Assembly: GCA_036501185.1 (NCBI GenBank)
Contig: DASYAU010000061.1
Location: 1-64,000 of the forward strand
Length of the DNA: 64,000 nt
Source: Korobacter sp036501185
GTDB lineage: Bacteria > Acidobacteriota > Terriglobia > Terriglobales > Acidobacteriaceae
Direction of reading: 5' to 3'
The notes under the pieces were generated by a model. That model saw nothing but the letters and a program-made list of their open reading frames with translations. It was not told the DNA's origin and did not search any database. The position numbers and the translations under genes were made by a program. Below are positions 44,044 through 53,830 of this stretch, piece by piece (position 1 is the stretch's first letter; every line of letters starts with the position of its first letter).

Positions 44044-46566
44044 ATGTCGTTACGGTGGAATCGAAATTTTTTTCCGGCGCTCCTCTGTTTCTTCCTTTCG
44101 GCTCTGGCTCCGCTGTGGGCGGCGCAGAGTTTGGGAGTACCGCGTTTCGAACTCTCCAATCCTGAGTTGACGATCCGTCAGCCAGTGCAGCCGGAGAAGC
44201 CTTTCAGTGTTACAGGGGAGAGCGGCGCCATTCTCGGCGCCCAGGATGGGACGTTTGAACTGTGGCAGTTTCCGATCAAGCTCCTATCGCATCTCCACCT
44301 GCTTGCGCAAGTAGCCGATTATCCGGTGATTATCGACGTGAATTCCTGTGCGGCGCGGTTGGAAAAAACTCCGGACCACACCACGATCGTTTATTCGCAC
44401 GCCGCTTTCACGATCAAACAGCATATGTTCGTGCCTCGTTCCGCGGACGGACGGATGCTCGCCGCAGTCGTGCTCTTCGAGATCTCCGCGGTGCGTCCTC
44501 TGACGTTGACGATCCAGTTCGAGCCAGTTTTGCAGCGCATGTGGCCAGCCCTGAACCCGGGGCGTCCAGCGGCGCAATGGGTTCATAGCGAGAGCACGGG
44601 AGCTTACTGGCTCGCTACCGACGACCCTCATCTGAGCGCCATGGTCGCGATGCCGGGCAGTAGCCCGGGCTTACTTGCGCCGTACCAGGAGCGGCCGAAG
44701 GATTACCCTCTTGAGTTCAAGGTAGCGTTTGATCCCAAGCGCGATGCGAACGTCTACTTTCCGTTGGTGACTATCCTGTCGCTGGAGAAGCAGGGACCCG
44801 AGGTTCGCCAGCAGCTGCTCGAAGAATCCAGCAGGCTCATGCGTCAGCTGCCGGAGCTCTACGAAACGACTCGGCAATATTATGAGCACTTCTTCGAAAG
44901 CCGGCTCTACGCGGAGACTCCCGACAAGCGCTTCGACCAGGCACTGAGATGGGCGGAAATTTCCGTCGACGACTTGAAGGTTCCGCGCGGTAAGGAAACG
45001 GGCCTGATCGCCGGAGTGTATACCTCAGGAGACTCAGACCGGCCTGGATTCGGCTGGTACTTCGGACGAGACGCGTTGTGGAGCCTGTACGCAGTGCATA
45101 GCTATGGAGACTTCGACCTCGCGAGGAAAGCACTCGCGTTCCTGATCGCAAGACAACGCGCCGATGGCAAGATCATGCATGAATATTCCCAAAGCGCAGA
45201 TCATGTGGACTGGCAGAATTTTGGCTACGAGTATGCGGCCGCCGACTCCACGCCGCTATTTGTGATGGCGATGGAAGACTATCTACGCACGAGCGGCGAC
45301 ATCGAGTTCGTGCGAGATAACTGGCAGTCAGTGCGACGGGCGTATGAGTTCACACGGACACATGATTCCGATGGAGACGGGATTTATGACAACAGCGAAG
45401 GAACCGGCTGGGTCGAGTCCTGGATTCCGTCTATGCCGAAGCAGGAGCTGTACCTGGCTTCGCTCGATCAGCAGTCGTGCGCAGCGATGGCGCGGATGGC
45501 AGCCGCGCTCGGAGATTCCACGGTGGCCGAAGGTGCAGAAAAACAGGCCGAGTTGATCCGCGACAAGCTGCGCGCCTATCGTGGTTCCGACGGCTTCTAC
45601 GCTTTCAGTCGCAACCCCGGTGGCAGTTATGATCGTACCCGCACTGTCTTTCCAAGCGTTGCGTGGTGGGCCGGGGATCTCTTCCTGCCGGAAGCCGACG
45701 CGACGCTGGATTCGTACGCTGTTAGCGATCTCTCGGCTGACTGGGGATTGCGAGCGGTGGCCCAGAGCCAGCCGATCTATGATCCGCTGAGCTACCACCA
45801 GGGTTCCGTGTGGCCCCTGTTTACCGGATGGGCCACGATGGCGGAGTTTCGTACCGGGCGCTCGCTCGCCGGCTACCAGCACTTGCAAGAGACCATGGAC
45901 CTGACATGGGAGTCAGACCCGGGGAACATCACTGAGTTACTGTCTGGCGCGTTCTACGAGCCGTTTGGACGCAGCACCGCGCACCAACTCTGGTCGTCAG
46001 CCATGGTGATCACTCCGGCGATACGTGGGCTGTTTGGCGTGGAAGCCGATGTGCCGCACCACCGACTGCGTATCGCCCCGCAGTTCCCAGCGGATTGGAC
46101 TGGCGCCACATTGCATAACGTTCCCTTTGGCGATCAGAAGCTGGAGATTCAGTTCGAGCGCCACGGCCGCGAGATGCGCGCGACGGTGAACGCGAAAGAA
46201 AGCCTCGCGCTTTGCTTGACCTCAGCCAATCTCATCCCGGCGCAGCCTTGCAACGACAAGCCTTCCCGGCAACACACGATCAGCCTCGCGCTTCCGGAGG
46301 TGGAGCTTTTGCTGCCGCACATTCCGGCCACTGAAGGAGATGGAGACCGTGCGCCACGGATCGTGCATCTGCAGTCTTTGCCTCGGAAAATTTCGCTGGA
46401 GCTGGAGTTGCCGGCGGGCAGCACGGCGCTGCTGTTCATTCACTCGAATCTCGTCAAAATACCCGCGTTTACGGTGCAGGGCGCGAAGATCGAGAACGGT
46501 AATTTGTTGGTGAGGGCTCCGGATGGGAGCGGGTACCAACAGCAGAGCGTCGAGCTGCGTTGGTAA
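44044..46566 (+). CDS. exported (alpha/alpha)6-barrel glycoside hydrolase, debranching-enzyme/MGH1-like
   Basis: An 840-residue protein with a signal peptide (WNRNFFPALLCFFLSALAPLWAAQ). The central part is an (alpha/alpha)6-barrel like GH63 / amylo-alpha-1,6-glucosidase C-domains: GFGWYFGRDALWSLYAVHSYGD, then DGKIMHEYSQSADHVDW, THDSDGDGIYDNSEGTGWVESW, and DPLSYHQGSVWPLFTGW. Acidic residues in these blocks are candidates for catalysis. A beta-sandwich N-domain and a C-terminal sandwich flank it. It likely trims alpha-linked glycans alongside the divergent GH36 enzyme and TonB receptor. I chose ATG 44044 because the signal peptide starts there. Confidence 0.8.
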   Translation: MSLRWNRNFFPALLCFFLSALAPLWAAQSLGVPRFELSNPELTIRQPVQPEKPFSVTGESGAILGAQDGTFELWQFPIKLLSHLHLLAQVADYPVIIDVNSCAARLEKTPDHTTIVYSHAAFTIKQHMFVPRSADGRMLAAVVLFEISAVRPLTLTIQFEPVLQRMWPALNPGRPAAQWVHSESTGAYWLATDDPHLSAMVAMPGSSPGLLAPYQERPKDYPLEFKVAFDPKRDANVYFPLVTILSLEKQGPEVRQQLLEESSRLMRQLPELYETTRQYYEHFFESRLYAETPDKRFDQALRWAEISVDDLKVPRGKETGLIAGVYTSGDSDRPGFGWYFGRDALWSLYAVHSYGDFDLARKALAFLIARQRADGKIMHEYSQSADHVDWQNFGYEYAAADSTPLFVMAMEDYLRTSGDIEFVRDNWQSVRRAYEFTRTHDSDGDGIYDNSEGTGWVESWIPSMPKQELYLASLDQQSCAAMARMAAALGDSTVAEGAEKQAELIRDKLRAYRGSDGFYAFSRNPGGSYDRTRTVFPSVAWWAGDLFLPEADATLDSYAVSDLSADWGLRAVAQSQPIYDPLSYHQGSVWPLFTGWATMAEFRTGRSLAGYQHLQETMDLTWESDPGNITELLSGAFYEPFGRSTAHQLWSSAMVITPAIRGLFGVEADVPHHRLRIAPQFPADWTGATLHNVPFGDQKLEIQFERHGREMRATVNAKESLALCLTSANLIPAQPCNDKPSRQHTISLALPEVELLLPHIPATEGDGDRAPRIVHLQSLPRKISLELELPAGSTALLFIHSNLVKIPAFTVQGAKIENGNLLVRAPDGSGYQQQSVELRW

Positions 46567-46897
46567 GTACGGTTCGATAACCCGCTCGAGGGGTCTACGA
46601 TCGGCGAAAACACGGCGATTAGGCCTGAAGAGCATCCGGCGGTAACAGCGATGCGCCAAACGGCGCTAACCCGGGTGAACGCAAGCTTCTATCGTGACGC
46701 GACCCGGTTGTTTGTTTCTTCCGAGAGTCGACGAGCCAGGCGGCGCATACGAATTGCGCTGGTAAGAACTTCTATTTTGTTAAAAATCGATCAAATTTTG
46801 CCGCTGTCTTTTCAGTAACTCTCTGCTACTATGGCTCACCATTTCGAACCCTTGAACGCGCCAAAGTCTACCTTTCACGACATCCTCCTCCAAGGAC
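46567..46897. promoter_or_regulatory. 331-bp intergenic region, probable promoter of the polysaccharide operon
   Basis: No convincing gene. The part at 46770-46835 is much richer in A and T than its surroundings and holds a -10-like TACTAT just before 46840, without a good -35. It is the only sizeable gap before the run of genes to 57284, so the operon promoter should be here. The exact site is not resolved. Confidence 0.4.
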
Positions 46898-48463
46898 GTG
46901 GCGCAAGGTTTGCGACCACGCATGCTCCTCGAAAACGTCGGACAACTCGTCTTTTGGCTGGTCATACTCGTTGTAACTCTTAACATCGTCTTCCTGTTTT
47001 TCCTGGTGCGCAGACGAATCATTCGGAAGCGTTTCTTCCAGATGAAGGACGCGGCGCGCGAACGCTATCGCGACGCGGTTGAGGCATTTGCGCTCGGCCA
47101 GGCGACTGGGCCGCACATCATGGAAAGCTTTCGCGATGCGCGGTCGCCAGCGGAACGCGAGGTGCTCAGTGAGTTGTTATTCGCGGCAGCAACGTTGCAG
47201 AACAGCCAGCGCATCTCGGATGTGTTGTACCAGATCGGGTTCATCGAGCGCTGGTCGCGCCAAGCGTTCGGCCGAGCGACGACGAAAGAGCTGCTAGGCG
47301 TATTCGAGGGGAAGAAGGTCGAAAAGAAGACGAAACAATGGTCTGCGGCGCTGCGCCCGCTGAACCGAACCCGGATCATGGCGGTGGGCCGTTCGCAAGC
47401 GGTACACAACCTGGCGCGACTCTACCCGAAGTATGCGGCGGTGTTCCTGGCGGCGGCGCTGGGCGATCCTGCGCCACAGGTGCGACGGGCGGCCGTCGAA
47501 GGCATGGGCAAGGCGCGCGACCCCGAACTGGCGCCTCTGATGGTAGAGGAGCTACGGCTGGCGATCAACGAGGGAAGCGACGTGTCGCTTCGCAGCCTCA
47601 AGGCGGCGCTGGTGCGCTTCCGGTTGGAAGACGTCGAGGCATTCCTTCCATATCTTTCCGATAAACATCCGCGCTGCCGGTTCTTCGTGGTGGACGCGCT
47701 GCGGCAGATTTGCGACAAGGCAGCTCTCAAGTCACGACTGACAAAGAACGATTTTTCGCCGGCACTTTACCGCGCGCTGCTCCAGCAATGTCAGTTCGAC
47801 GAGTTCGCAGACGTGCGCGCGCGCAGTAGTTACATCGTGCGCTATTTTCGCGACCAGAATGCGGTCGATATGCTGCGCAACCTGATGAAGGACAAAAACG
47901 AATTCGTCCGCCTGCACAGCGTCCGTGCAGCGGCGGATCGTTACTACGTGGACCTTCTGCCCGATGTCGTGGCGCGACTCACGGACGAGCGTTGGCTGGT
48001 GCGCGAGGCGGCGGTGCAAACGCTGCGCGCAATGGGGTCGAAGGGGCGCGATGCGCTGTTCCAGTTCTTCATCGCCTGCGACGACAAGTTTGCCGCCGAA
48101 CAAGCGTGCGATGAATTCCAGCGACGCGGGGTGATTCCCGAATTGCTGGAGAGCATGGCGGCGGGCGGTAATGACGGCCTGATGGCGGAAAACGTGGCGC
48201 GAAAGATCGCGGCAATGGGCAAGACGTCGCTCCTGGTTTCTCAGATTACGAGTAGCGATTCATTTGCCGTGCAGGTGGCATTGCTGGATACGTTGGCCAT
48301 CAATCCGAGCAACGAGTTTGTGTCAGTGCTGAACATGCTGAGCCAGGAAGACTCCGGGCAGATTGCATCGAAGGCGCGGCAGGTGTTGAGCCGCATTGAA
48401 TCGGGCAGCAATCTCCGGTTCGGCAGCGAAGTCAAGAGGAAGGAGCAATCCTCCGGTGCATAG
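46898..48463 (+). CDS. membrane-anchored HEAT-repeat protein
   Basis: A 521-residue protein. One membrane helix near the N-terminus (about residues 17-37, LVFWLVILVVTLNIVFLFFLV) is followed by RRRIIRKR, so by the positive-inside rule the rest is cytoplasmic. Residues about 170-500 are HEAT/PBS-type alpha-helical repeats (DPAPQVRRAAVEGMGKARDP, DERWLVREAAVQTLRAMGSK and similar). HEAT solenoids bind other proteins. It overlaps the synthase gene by 8 bases, so it is a likely scaffold for the synthase. GTG 46898 is used; ATG 46922 is an alternative. Confidence 0.85.
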   Translation: MAQGLRPRMLLENVGQLVFWLVILVVTLNIVFLFFLVRRRIIRKRFFQMKDAARERYRDAVEAFALGQATGPHIMESFRDARSPAEREVLSELLFAAATLQNSQRISDVLYQIGFIERWSRQAFGRATTKELLGVFEGKKVEKKTKQWSAALRPLNRTRIMAVGRSQAVHNLARLYPKYAAVFLAAALGDPAPQVRRAAVEGMGKARDPELAPLMVEELRLAINEGSDVSLRSLKAALVRFRLEDVEAFLPYLSDKHPRCRFFVVDALRQICDKAALKSRLTKNDFSPALYRALLQQCQFDEFADVRARSSYIVRYFRDQNAVDMLRNLMKDKNEFVRLHSVRAAADRYYVDLLPDVVARLTDERWLVREAAVQTLRAMGSKGRDALFQFFIACDDKFAAEQACDEFQRRGVIPELLESMAAGGNDGLMAENVARKIAAMGKTSLLVSQITSSDSFAVQVALLDTLAINPSNEFVSVLNMLSQEDSGQIASKARQVLSRIESGSNLRFGSEVKRKEQSSGA

Positions 48464-49865
48464 TGCATTGTTGAAGTTCCTGGACTACGCAAACCTGATC
48501 ATCCTGATTTACTTCATCGTGGCGAACGCAATGTATACGCTGCTAACGGCCATATCGCTGTATGCGGTGACCCTGCACTCACGCTTTGCGTCACACACGA
48601 GCTACGACGACATCGCGGAATCGCCGGCGACTCCTCCGATTACGTTGATCGTGCCCGCATATAACGAGCAGGAGGTGATCGCGAACACGGTAAACGCACT
48701 GCTGAAGTTGGAATATCCGGAAAAAGAAATCATCGTGGTGGATGACGGCTCGACAGACGAAACGCTGCCTCGCCTCATCGCGGAATTCAAACTTCAACGA
48801 ATGGACTTGATCTACCGCGAGAAACTTCCCGGGAAGGCGCCATGGGGATTCTTCATGAATCCGGAAGTGCCGAACCTCCTCGTGCTGGCGAAGGAGAACG
48901 GTGGGAAACCGAGCGCGCTGAATACCGGATTGAATATGTGTCGTACGCCGTACTTCTGCACGGTGGATGCGGACTCCATCGTGGAGCGCAAAGCCTTGCT
49001 GCGCTTGATGGCGCCGATCATGCATTCGAGTGTTAATACGATTGTGAGCGGTGGCTTGGTCCGCATCGTGAACGGCTGCACAGTCGTCAATGGCGAAGTA
49101 ACCGACATCGGGTTGCCGGGAACGTGGATCGAGCGCTGCCAAGTGGTTGAATACATCCGGACCTTCCTGTTTGGACGTCCGGGTTGGAACTTCCTGAAGG
49201 GCAATTTCATTACCTCGGGTGCCTTTTGTTTGCTGCACAGCGAATCGGTAGTGATGGCCGGGGGGTTCGGGCAGGACACGGTTACGGAAGATGTCGACAT
49301 TATTGCGACGCTACACACCTTCTACGAGAAAAAGAATTGGAAGTCGCAGATGGTGTTTACGACAGACCCGGTTTGCTGGACCGAGTGCCCGAAACAGTTC
49401 AAGATGCTGGCCCGTCAGCGACGGCGTTGGCAACTGGGGTTGGTGCAAACCGTATTCAAGCACGATCGGCTGATCTTCAACTGGAAACAAGGACGCCTTG
49501 GCATGTTGAGCATGCCGTTCCACGCGTTCGTCGAGGCGTTCGGGTCGGTGGTGGAGACGGGAGCATTGTTCATCCTGCCGCTATCCCTATTCGTGGGCGC
49601 GATGCCACTTTCGCTGTTCCTTTTAATTATGTTCCTGGCGATCGGCTACGGAACGCTGCTTTCGATCGCATCAGTATTTCTCGCGGAAACTACGATCCGG
49701 CGCTATCCGAAGGTTTCGGAGATGTTCACACTGGTGTTCTATGCGTTCCTGGAGAACTTCGGATACCGCCAACTGCTGAGCGCGATTCGGGCACAAGGGG
49801 TACTGCAGTTCCTGCTCGGCAAGCGGAGTTGGGAAGTGGTAGCGCACAAGGGGGCAGAGGCCTGA
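48456..49865 (+). CDS. processive GT2 polysaccharide synthase (PgaC/BcsA-like)
   Basis: A 469-residue inner-membrane glycosyltransferase. One to two helices lie at the start (LIILIYFIVANAMYTLLTAISL) and three or so at the end. The cytoplasmic GT2 domain has all processive-synthase motifs: DDG (about 96-98, VVDDGSTDE), DAD (171-173), TED (277-279) and QRRRW (321-325). Such enzymes polymerise and extrude beta-linked glycans. There is no PilZ domain. GTG 48456 overlaps the HEAT gene stop and has a GGAAGGAG site. The sugar is unknown. Confidence 0.88.
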   Translation: MHSALLKFLDYANLIILIYFIVANAMYTLLTAISLYAVTLHSRFASHTSYDDIAESPATPPITLIVPAYNEQEVIANTVNALLKLEYPEKEIIVVDDGSTDETLPRLIAEFKLQRMDLIYREKLPGKAPWGFFMNPEVPNLLVLAKENGGKPSALNTGLNMCRTPYFCTVDADSIVERKALLRLMAPIMHSSVNTIVSGGLVRIVNGCTVVNGEVTDIGLPGTWIERCQVVEYIRTFLFGRPGWNFLKGNFITSGAFCLLHSESVVMAGGFGQDTVTEDVDIIATLHTFYEKKNWKSQMVFTTDPVCWTECPKQFKMLARQRRRWQLGLVQTVFKHDRLIFNWKQGRLGMLSMPFHAFVEAFGSVVETGALFILPLSLFVGAMPLSLFLLIMFLAIGYGTLLSIASVFLAETTIRRYPKVSEMFTLVFYAFLENFGYRQLLSAIRAQGVLQFLLGKRSWEVVAHKGAEA

Positions 49866-49866
49866 G

Positions 49867-52584
49867 ATGGCACGACGGAAATTCTGGTTGTTCAATCGAG
49901 TCGTGGCAGGGTTGATCGTCTTCATGATTGCGACTGCCCTCTGGGAGTTCGAGTGGAAGCCGCAGTACCGGCCCTATTACGAAGATGGCGTACGCCTGTA
50001 TGAAAAAGGACAGTATCAGCAGGCGCAGGGAGCCTTCGATCGGGCTTACGGTATTTCACCCAACGCGGTGGATGTGATCGTGATGCAGGGTTGGAATAAC
50101 CTGAAGCTCGGCCGCTTCGACGAAGCCCGTTACTATTTCACGCGCGCATTGCGCATCGACCCGCGAACGGAAGAAGCGCAGATCGGATTGTCATTCGTAA
50201 CTTTAGAGACCGGGCACGGCGAGATGGATTCCGCAGCTCTTTCGGAGATCCTCAGCAAGCGCAAGGACTCGCCCGATGTCATGCTTTTGCTGGCGCAGGC
50301 GGAGGAGAAGCAAGGAGACTACTTCCAGGCTGCACAGATCTTCTCGCACCTGCAAGGCAACAGGCAGTATGGCAGAGAAGCCCAGGAAGCATTACAAGAC
50401 ATCTTTGGGTTGAAGGGCACAAACGATTCACCCATTCAGCAACTCCAGCCAGTTCAGCGCCCAGCACAGTTTGACATCGCATGGCGCGCGAACGGAACGT
50501 CGATGCAGTCCCGCGCCCAGGCGGGCGGTTGGAGCGATACATATCTGGAAGGCGTCGATTTGGGCGCCGCTGCGCCTGGATATCGCCCGAACTCATTGCC
50601 GAACGATGTTTCGATCTATTCCGAGTGGCTGAAAGACGCCTCGCAACTCAACGCGAACACGTTACGCGTCTATACGTTGCTTCCACCGGCGTTCTATCGC
50701 GCGTTTCAGCATTTTGTGAAGGGCGGCGGAAATCTGTCGCTGGTCCAACAGATTTGGGTCGATGACCCGTCGCACCAGAATCTTTTTGATTCCGGCTTTG
50801 AAGAGGCAACAAAGGGAGAGATTCGGCGTGTGGTGGACGCGATGCATGGCCGCGGCCTGCTGCCGCCGAGCCATTTCCGCGGAAGTGGTGTTTACGAGTT
50901 CAACATCGCCGACCACGTCAGCGGGTTCATTATCGGCAAGGACCTAGATCCGCAGGTGGTGACGCGGACGAACGTCCTGAACGCCGGACGGCGCGCCTAC
51001 AACGGCAAGTACCTCTCGGTGAATTTGGCCACCCCGACGGAAGTTTGGCTGGTGGAGATGGCCGATTATCTCTTCGATTACGAAACCAGCACGTACAACT
51101 CGCAGCATCCGGTAGCGATGGTAAGTGGACCGGCTCCGGATCCCTCTGCGAACGTCCTTTTGGAAGGCAAGATCAAGCCGACCGAGCAGTGCGTTGCGGG
51201 GATCTTCGCAGCGTACCCCGCATACCCGTTTTATCCCGACTACATGGAGAAGAACTCGCGGTTTTCGAAGGCGGCCGATAAGAGCGGGGCAAACCCGGTG
51301 TATGGGTTCGTGAAGGAAGTGCGTGCCCACCTGTCGGTTCCCTACGTGGTAGGCGAGTACGGGATTTCAACGACGATGGAGCCACGTCACTTGGTGGCTT
51401 CCGGATGGAACCAGGGCGGTTACAGCGATCGGGATCAAGCAGAAGCCCTGGTGCGGCTCACGCGTTCGCTGCGCGATGCGGGCTCCGCGGGAGGCTTTGT
51501 ATTTGAGCTGGCGGATGAGTGGTACCGCCAAGGCGGCGTTAATGGCGGGTTCACATCGCCGCCTGACAGCGCAACCCTGTCGATGAACGATCTTGATCCG
51601 GCAAAGGGGTACGGATTGATCGGATACCGGACGAGCAAATCGCAGTTGTTCAGCGGCGACCCAGCGGCATGGGAGAAAGAAAAAAAGATCGAAGGCTCCG
51701 GCTCGGCACCGCAGGGAGACGAAAAGTTTGCCGGCGAGCAGAGCTTGAAATCACTTGAGGTCGCGGGAGATGAGGGCTATCTCTACCTGCGGCTTCAGGT
51801 GGCGTGCCTCGATTGCGTTGGGACGCAACACACGGGGAAACTGCATTTCGAAGCGGCGGACTATGCGGTGGCGCTGAAGACGCTGCCTGGCAATTTCGGG
51901 ATCAAGAACCTGCCATTTGGAAACGTGGAGTTGCTGGAGGGAGCGAATTTCTTGCTGGTGTTGCGCGGACCGGGACAAAGCGCGTTGCTGGTAGCTGATA
52001 ACTTCAGTCCGTTCCAGTTGGCGCCGCGTCCGGATGACCCCAACCGCAAGCAACTGGTGCCTCGAAGGGGCTTCACGCCAGGGCTTTTGGCGAACGGATC
52101 ATTCATCGCGATGGTGGAAGAGGACGAGCAGGAACAATTGCCCTATGGATCCGGGGATCCTTCGGCAGCGGATTATGACTCGCGGGCGCAGTGGTACGCG
52201 GACGTGAAGCATAGCGCCGTGCTGGTGCGGATTCCGTGGGCGCGCCTGCTGATCACGGATCCATCGTCAATGATGAGTTTTGTGGGCTTTGATCGAGGCG
52301 GAGGCATACGCACTACCACAACGACGGGAGTGGATGTGGCAGCGTTCGCACTCACGCCGAAGGGCAATGGCGAACTCAAGGATATGACGGTGGCGCAAGA
52401 ACTGCCGGCGAACGGCGTGCCTCCGGAATTCACATGGGAGAAGTGGAATTCGGTGAAAGTTGAGCCGTTCCGTAAAGAGGCATTTACGGCGATCTCGCAG
52501 GAATTTGCGCGCAGTAAGCCGACGAAATCAGCCGGCAAGAAAGCGGAGAAACCGTCAGCCGGCACATCGCAGGGAGCAAAGTGA
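49867..52584 (+). CDS. membrane-anchored periplasmic TPR protein with clan GH-A-like (GH72/GH17-type) TIM barrel
   Basis: A 905-residue protein. An anchor helix lies at residues 10-27. TPR units span about 38-180 (YYEDGVRLYEKGQYQQAQGAF and repeats). Residues about 225-560 resemble clan GH-A glucanosyltransferases: LNANTLRVYTLLP (261-273), VSGFIIGKDLDP (351-362), VVGEYGI (494-500, likely nucleophile E497) and FVFELADEWYR (544-554). The usual acid/base Glu position seems to be Asp (D359). A C-terminal beta-rich part (about 640-860) may bind glycan. It would trim, transfer or guide the nascent polymer in the periplasm. Confidence 0.72.
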   Translation: MARRKFWLFNRVVAGLIVFMIATALWEFEWKPQYRPYYEDGVRLYEKGQYQQAQGAFDRAYGISPNAVDVIVMQGWNNLKLGRFDEARYYFTRALRIDPRTEEAQIGLSFVTLETGHGEMDSAALSEILSKRKDSPDVMLLLAQAEEKQGDYFQAAQIFSHLQGNRQYGREAQEALQDIFGLKGTNDSPIQQLQPVQRPAQFDIAWRANGTSMQSRAQAGGWSDTYLEGVDLGAAAPGYRPNSLPNDVSIYSEWLKDASQLNANTLRVYTLLPPAFYRAFQHFVKGGGNLSLVQQIWVDDPSHQNLFDSGFEEATKGEIRRVVDAMHGRGLLPPSHFRGSGVYEFNIADHVSGFIIGKDLDPQVVTRTNVLNAGRRAYNGKYLSVNLATPTEVWLVEMADYLFDYETSTYNSQHPVAMVSGPAPDPSANVLLEGKIKPTEQCVAGIFAAYPAYPFYPDYMEKNSRFSKAADKSGANPVYGFVKEVRAHLSVPYVVGEYGISTTMEPRHLVASGWNQGGYSDRDQAEALVRLTRSLRDAGSAGGFVFELADEWYRQGGVNGGFTSPPDSATLSMNDLDPAKGYGLIGYRTSKSQLFSGDPAAWEKEKKIEGSGSAPQGDEKFAGEQSLKSLEVAGDEGYLYLRLQVACLDCVGTQHTGKLHFEAADYAVALKTLPGNFGIKNLPFGNVELLEGANFLLVLRGPGQSALLVADNFSPFQLAPRPDDPNRKQLVPRRGFTPGLLANGSFIAMVEEDEQEQLPYGSGDPSAADYDSRAQWYADVKHSAVLVRIPWARLLITDPSSMMSFVGFDRGGGIRTTTTTGVDVAAFALTPKGNGELKDMTVAQELPANGVPPEFTWEKWNSVKVEPFRKEAFTAISQEFARSKPTKSAGKKAEKPSAGTSQGAK

Positions 52585-52585
52585 A

Positions 52586-53830
52586 ATGATCAAGAAAACG
52601 AGCAGAGCCTGGGGGAGGCCGATCGCAACTTTGCTTTCTCTGCTGTTGCTCTTGGGAGTCACGGCGTTCGCCGCCGATGAGGTGGCCCGCGCGCGGGCTC
52701 TGGCATTCCAAGGGCCGGAACATCGGCAGGAGGCGCTTCAGTTGCTGGAAGAGCGGCTCAAGGCGATGCCGGACGATGGCGATGCGCTCACGCTCTACGG
52801 CACAATCTTGTCGTGGGAGGGCCGATACAACGAAGGACGTGCGGCGTTGCAAAAAGTATTGGACCGGAACCCGGATCACTCCGATGCGCTACCGGCGATG
52901 ATCAACCTGGAATTATGGTCTGATCATCCACAAGTAGCGGAAGAGTTGGCACGTGGCGCGCTGCAACGCCATCCGGGCAATGTACAAATGTTGTTGTTCC
53001 TGGCCCGGGCGCAACGGAACGAGAATCATGCACACGATGCAGCCGCGACGCTCGATACGCTCTTACAGGTGGAACCTTCCAATGAGGAAGCGCTGCAGAT
53101 GCGTCGGCGAATGATTTACGCCGCGAAGCAATGGGAAGCGTCGTACAGCTTTAACAGCGACTTCTTCAGCAGCGTGTTTGGTGCTCAGCAGGAGCAAGTT
53201 CTCGAGTTACGCGGGCCGACGAAGATCGGTTCCTTCATTGCACAGGTGAGCCGCGCCGATCGTTTCGACGAGCACAGCAACGAAGCCGGGGTGGAGTGGT
53301 TCCCGCACATCCGTCGCGGCACGTATGCCGATCTTACATTCGGCGGGTCGCCGGACTCGGTGCTGTATCCGCAAATGTACGTCGGGGGCGAGCTTTACCA
53401 AAGCGTCGGACACGGCTTTGAAGCGGCGGCGGGGTACCACCGGCTGCAATTTGGCGACGACATCAACATCTTCACGGGCGCCATTTACAAGTACAAAGGA
53501 AATTGGCTGTACTCCGCACGTTTGTATCTAACGCCTAGCGATGTTGACGTAAGCAAAACCGGCGCGTTCGCCGCGCGGCGGTTATTTGGAGAAGAGGGCG
53601 TGCACGATTTCCTGGAATTCCGTTTCAGCTACGGCGCCTCGAAGGCGCTGGCAACCAGCACGTTGGACCTGATCTCGCTGACTTCGAGCCGATACAGTGT
53701 CGAATACGATAAGGGCTTTCTGAAGAACTGGCACGGGGACGTGAAATTGGGCGCTGGCAGCGAGGATGAAGTGTTTCGCGAGAAAATAAACCACTACACG
53801 GCGTCAGGGACGCTCTATTACCGATTCTAA
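52586..53830 (+). CDS. TPR protein with YaiO-like outer-membrane beta-barrel
   Basis: A 414-residue exported protein; signal peptide is residues 1-29 (ending TAFAAD). TPR units occupy about 35-185 (ARALAFQGPEHRQEALQLLEE, TLYGTILSWEGRYNEGRAALQKVL). The second half (about 195-414) is a beta-barrel of YaiO type, with strands such as WEASYSFNSDFFSS, TYADLTFGGSP and HGFEAAAGYHRLQFG, ending in GTLYYRF with a terminal Phe. YaiO-like barrels are outer-membrane proteins near polysaccharide genes; here it is the obvious candidate for the export channel. It begins 2 bases after the previous stop. Confidence 0.82.
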   Translation: MIKKTSRAWGRPIATLLSLLLLLGVTAFAADEVARARALAFQGPEHRQEALQLLEERLKAMPDDGDALTLYGTILSWEGRYNEGRAALQKVLDRNPDHSDALPAMINLELWSDHPQVAEELARGALQRHPGNVQMLLFLARAQRNENHAHDAAATLDTLLQVEPSNEEALQMRRRMIYAAKQWEASYSFNSDFFSSVFGAQQEQVLELRGPTKIGSFIAQVSRADRFDEHSNEAGVEWFPHIRRGTYADLTFGGSPDSVLYPQMYVGGELYQSVGHGFEAAAGYHRLQFGDDINIFTGAIYKYKGNWLYSARLYLTPSDVDVSKTGAFAARRLFGEEGVHDFLEFRFSYGASKALATSTLDLISLTSSRYSVEYDKGFLKNWHGDVKLGAGSEDEVFREKINHYTASGTLYYRF

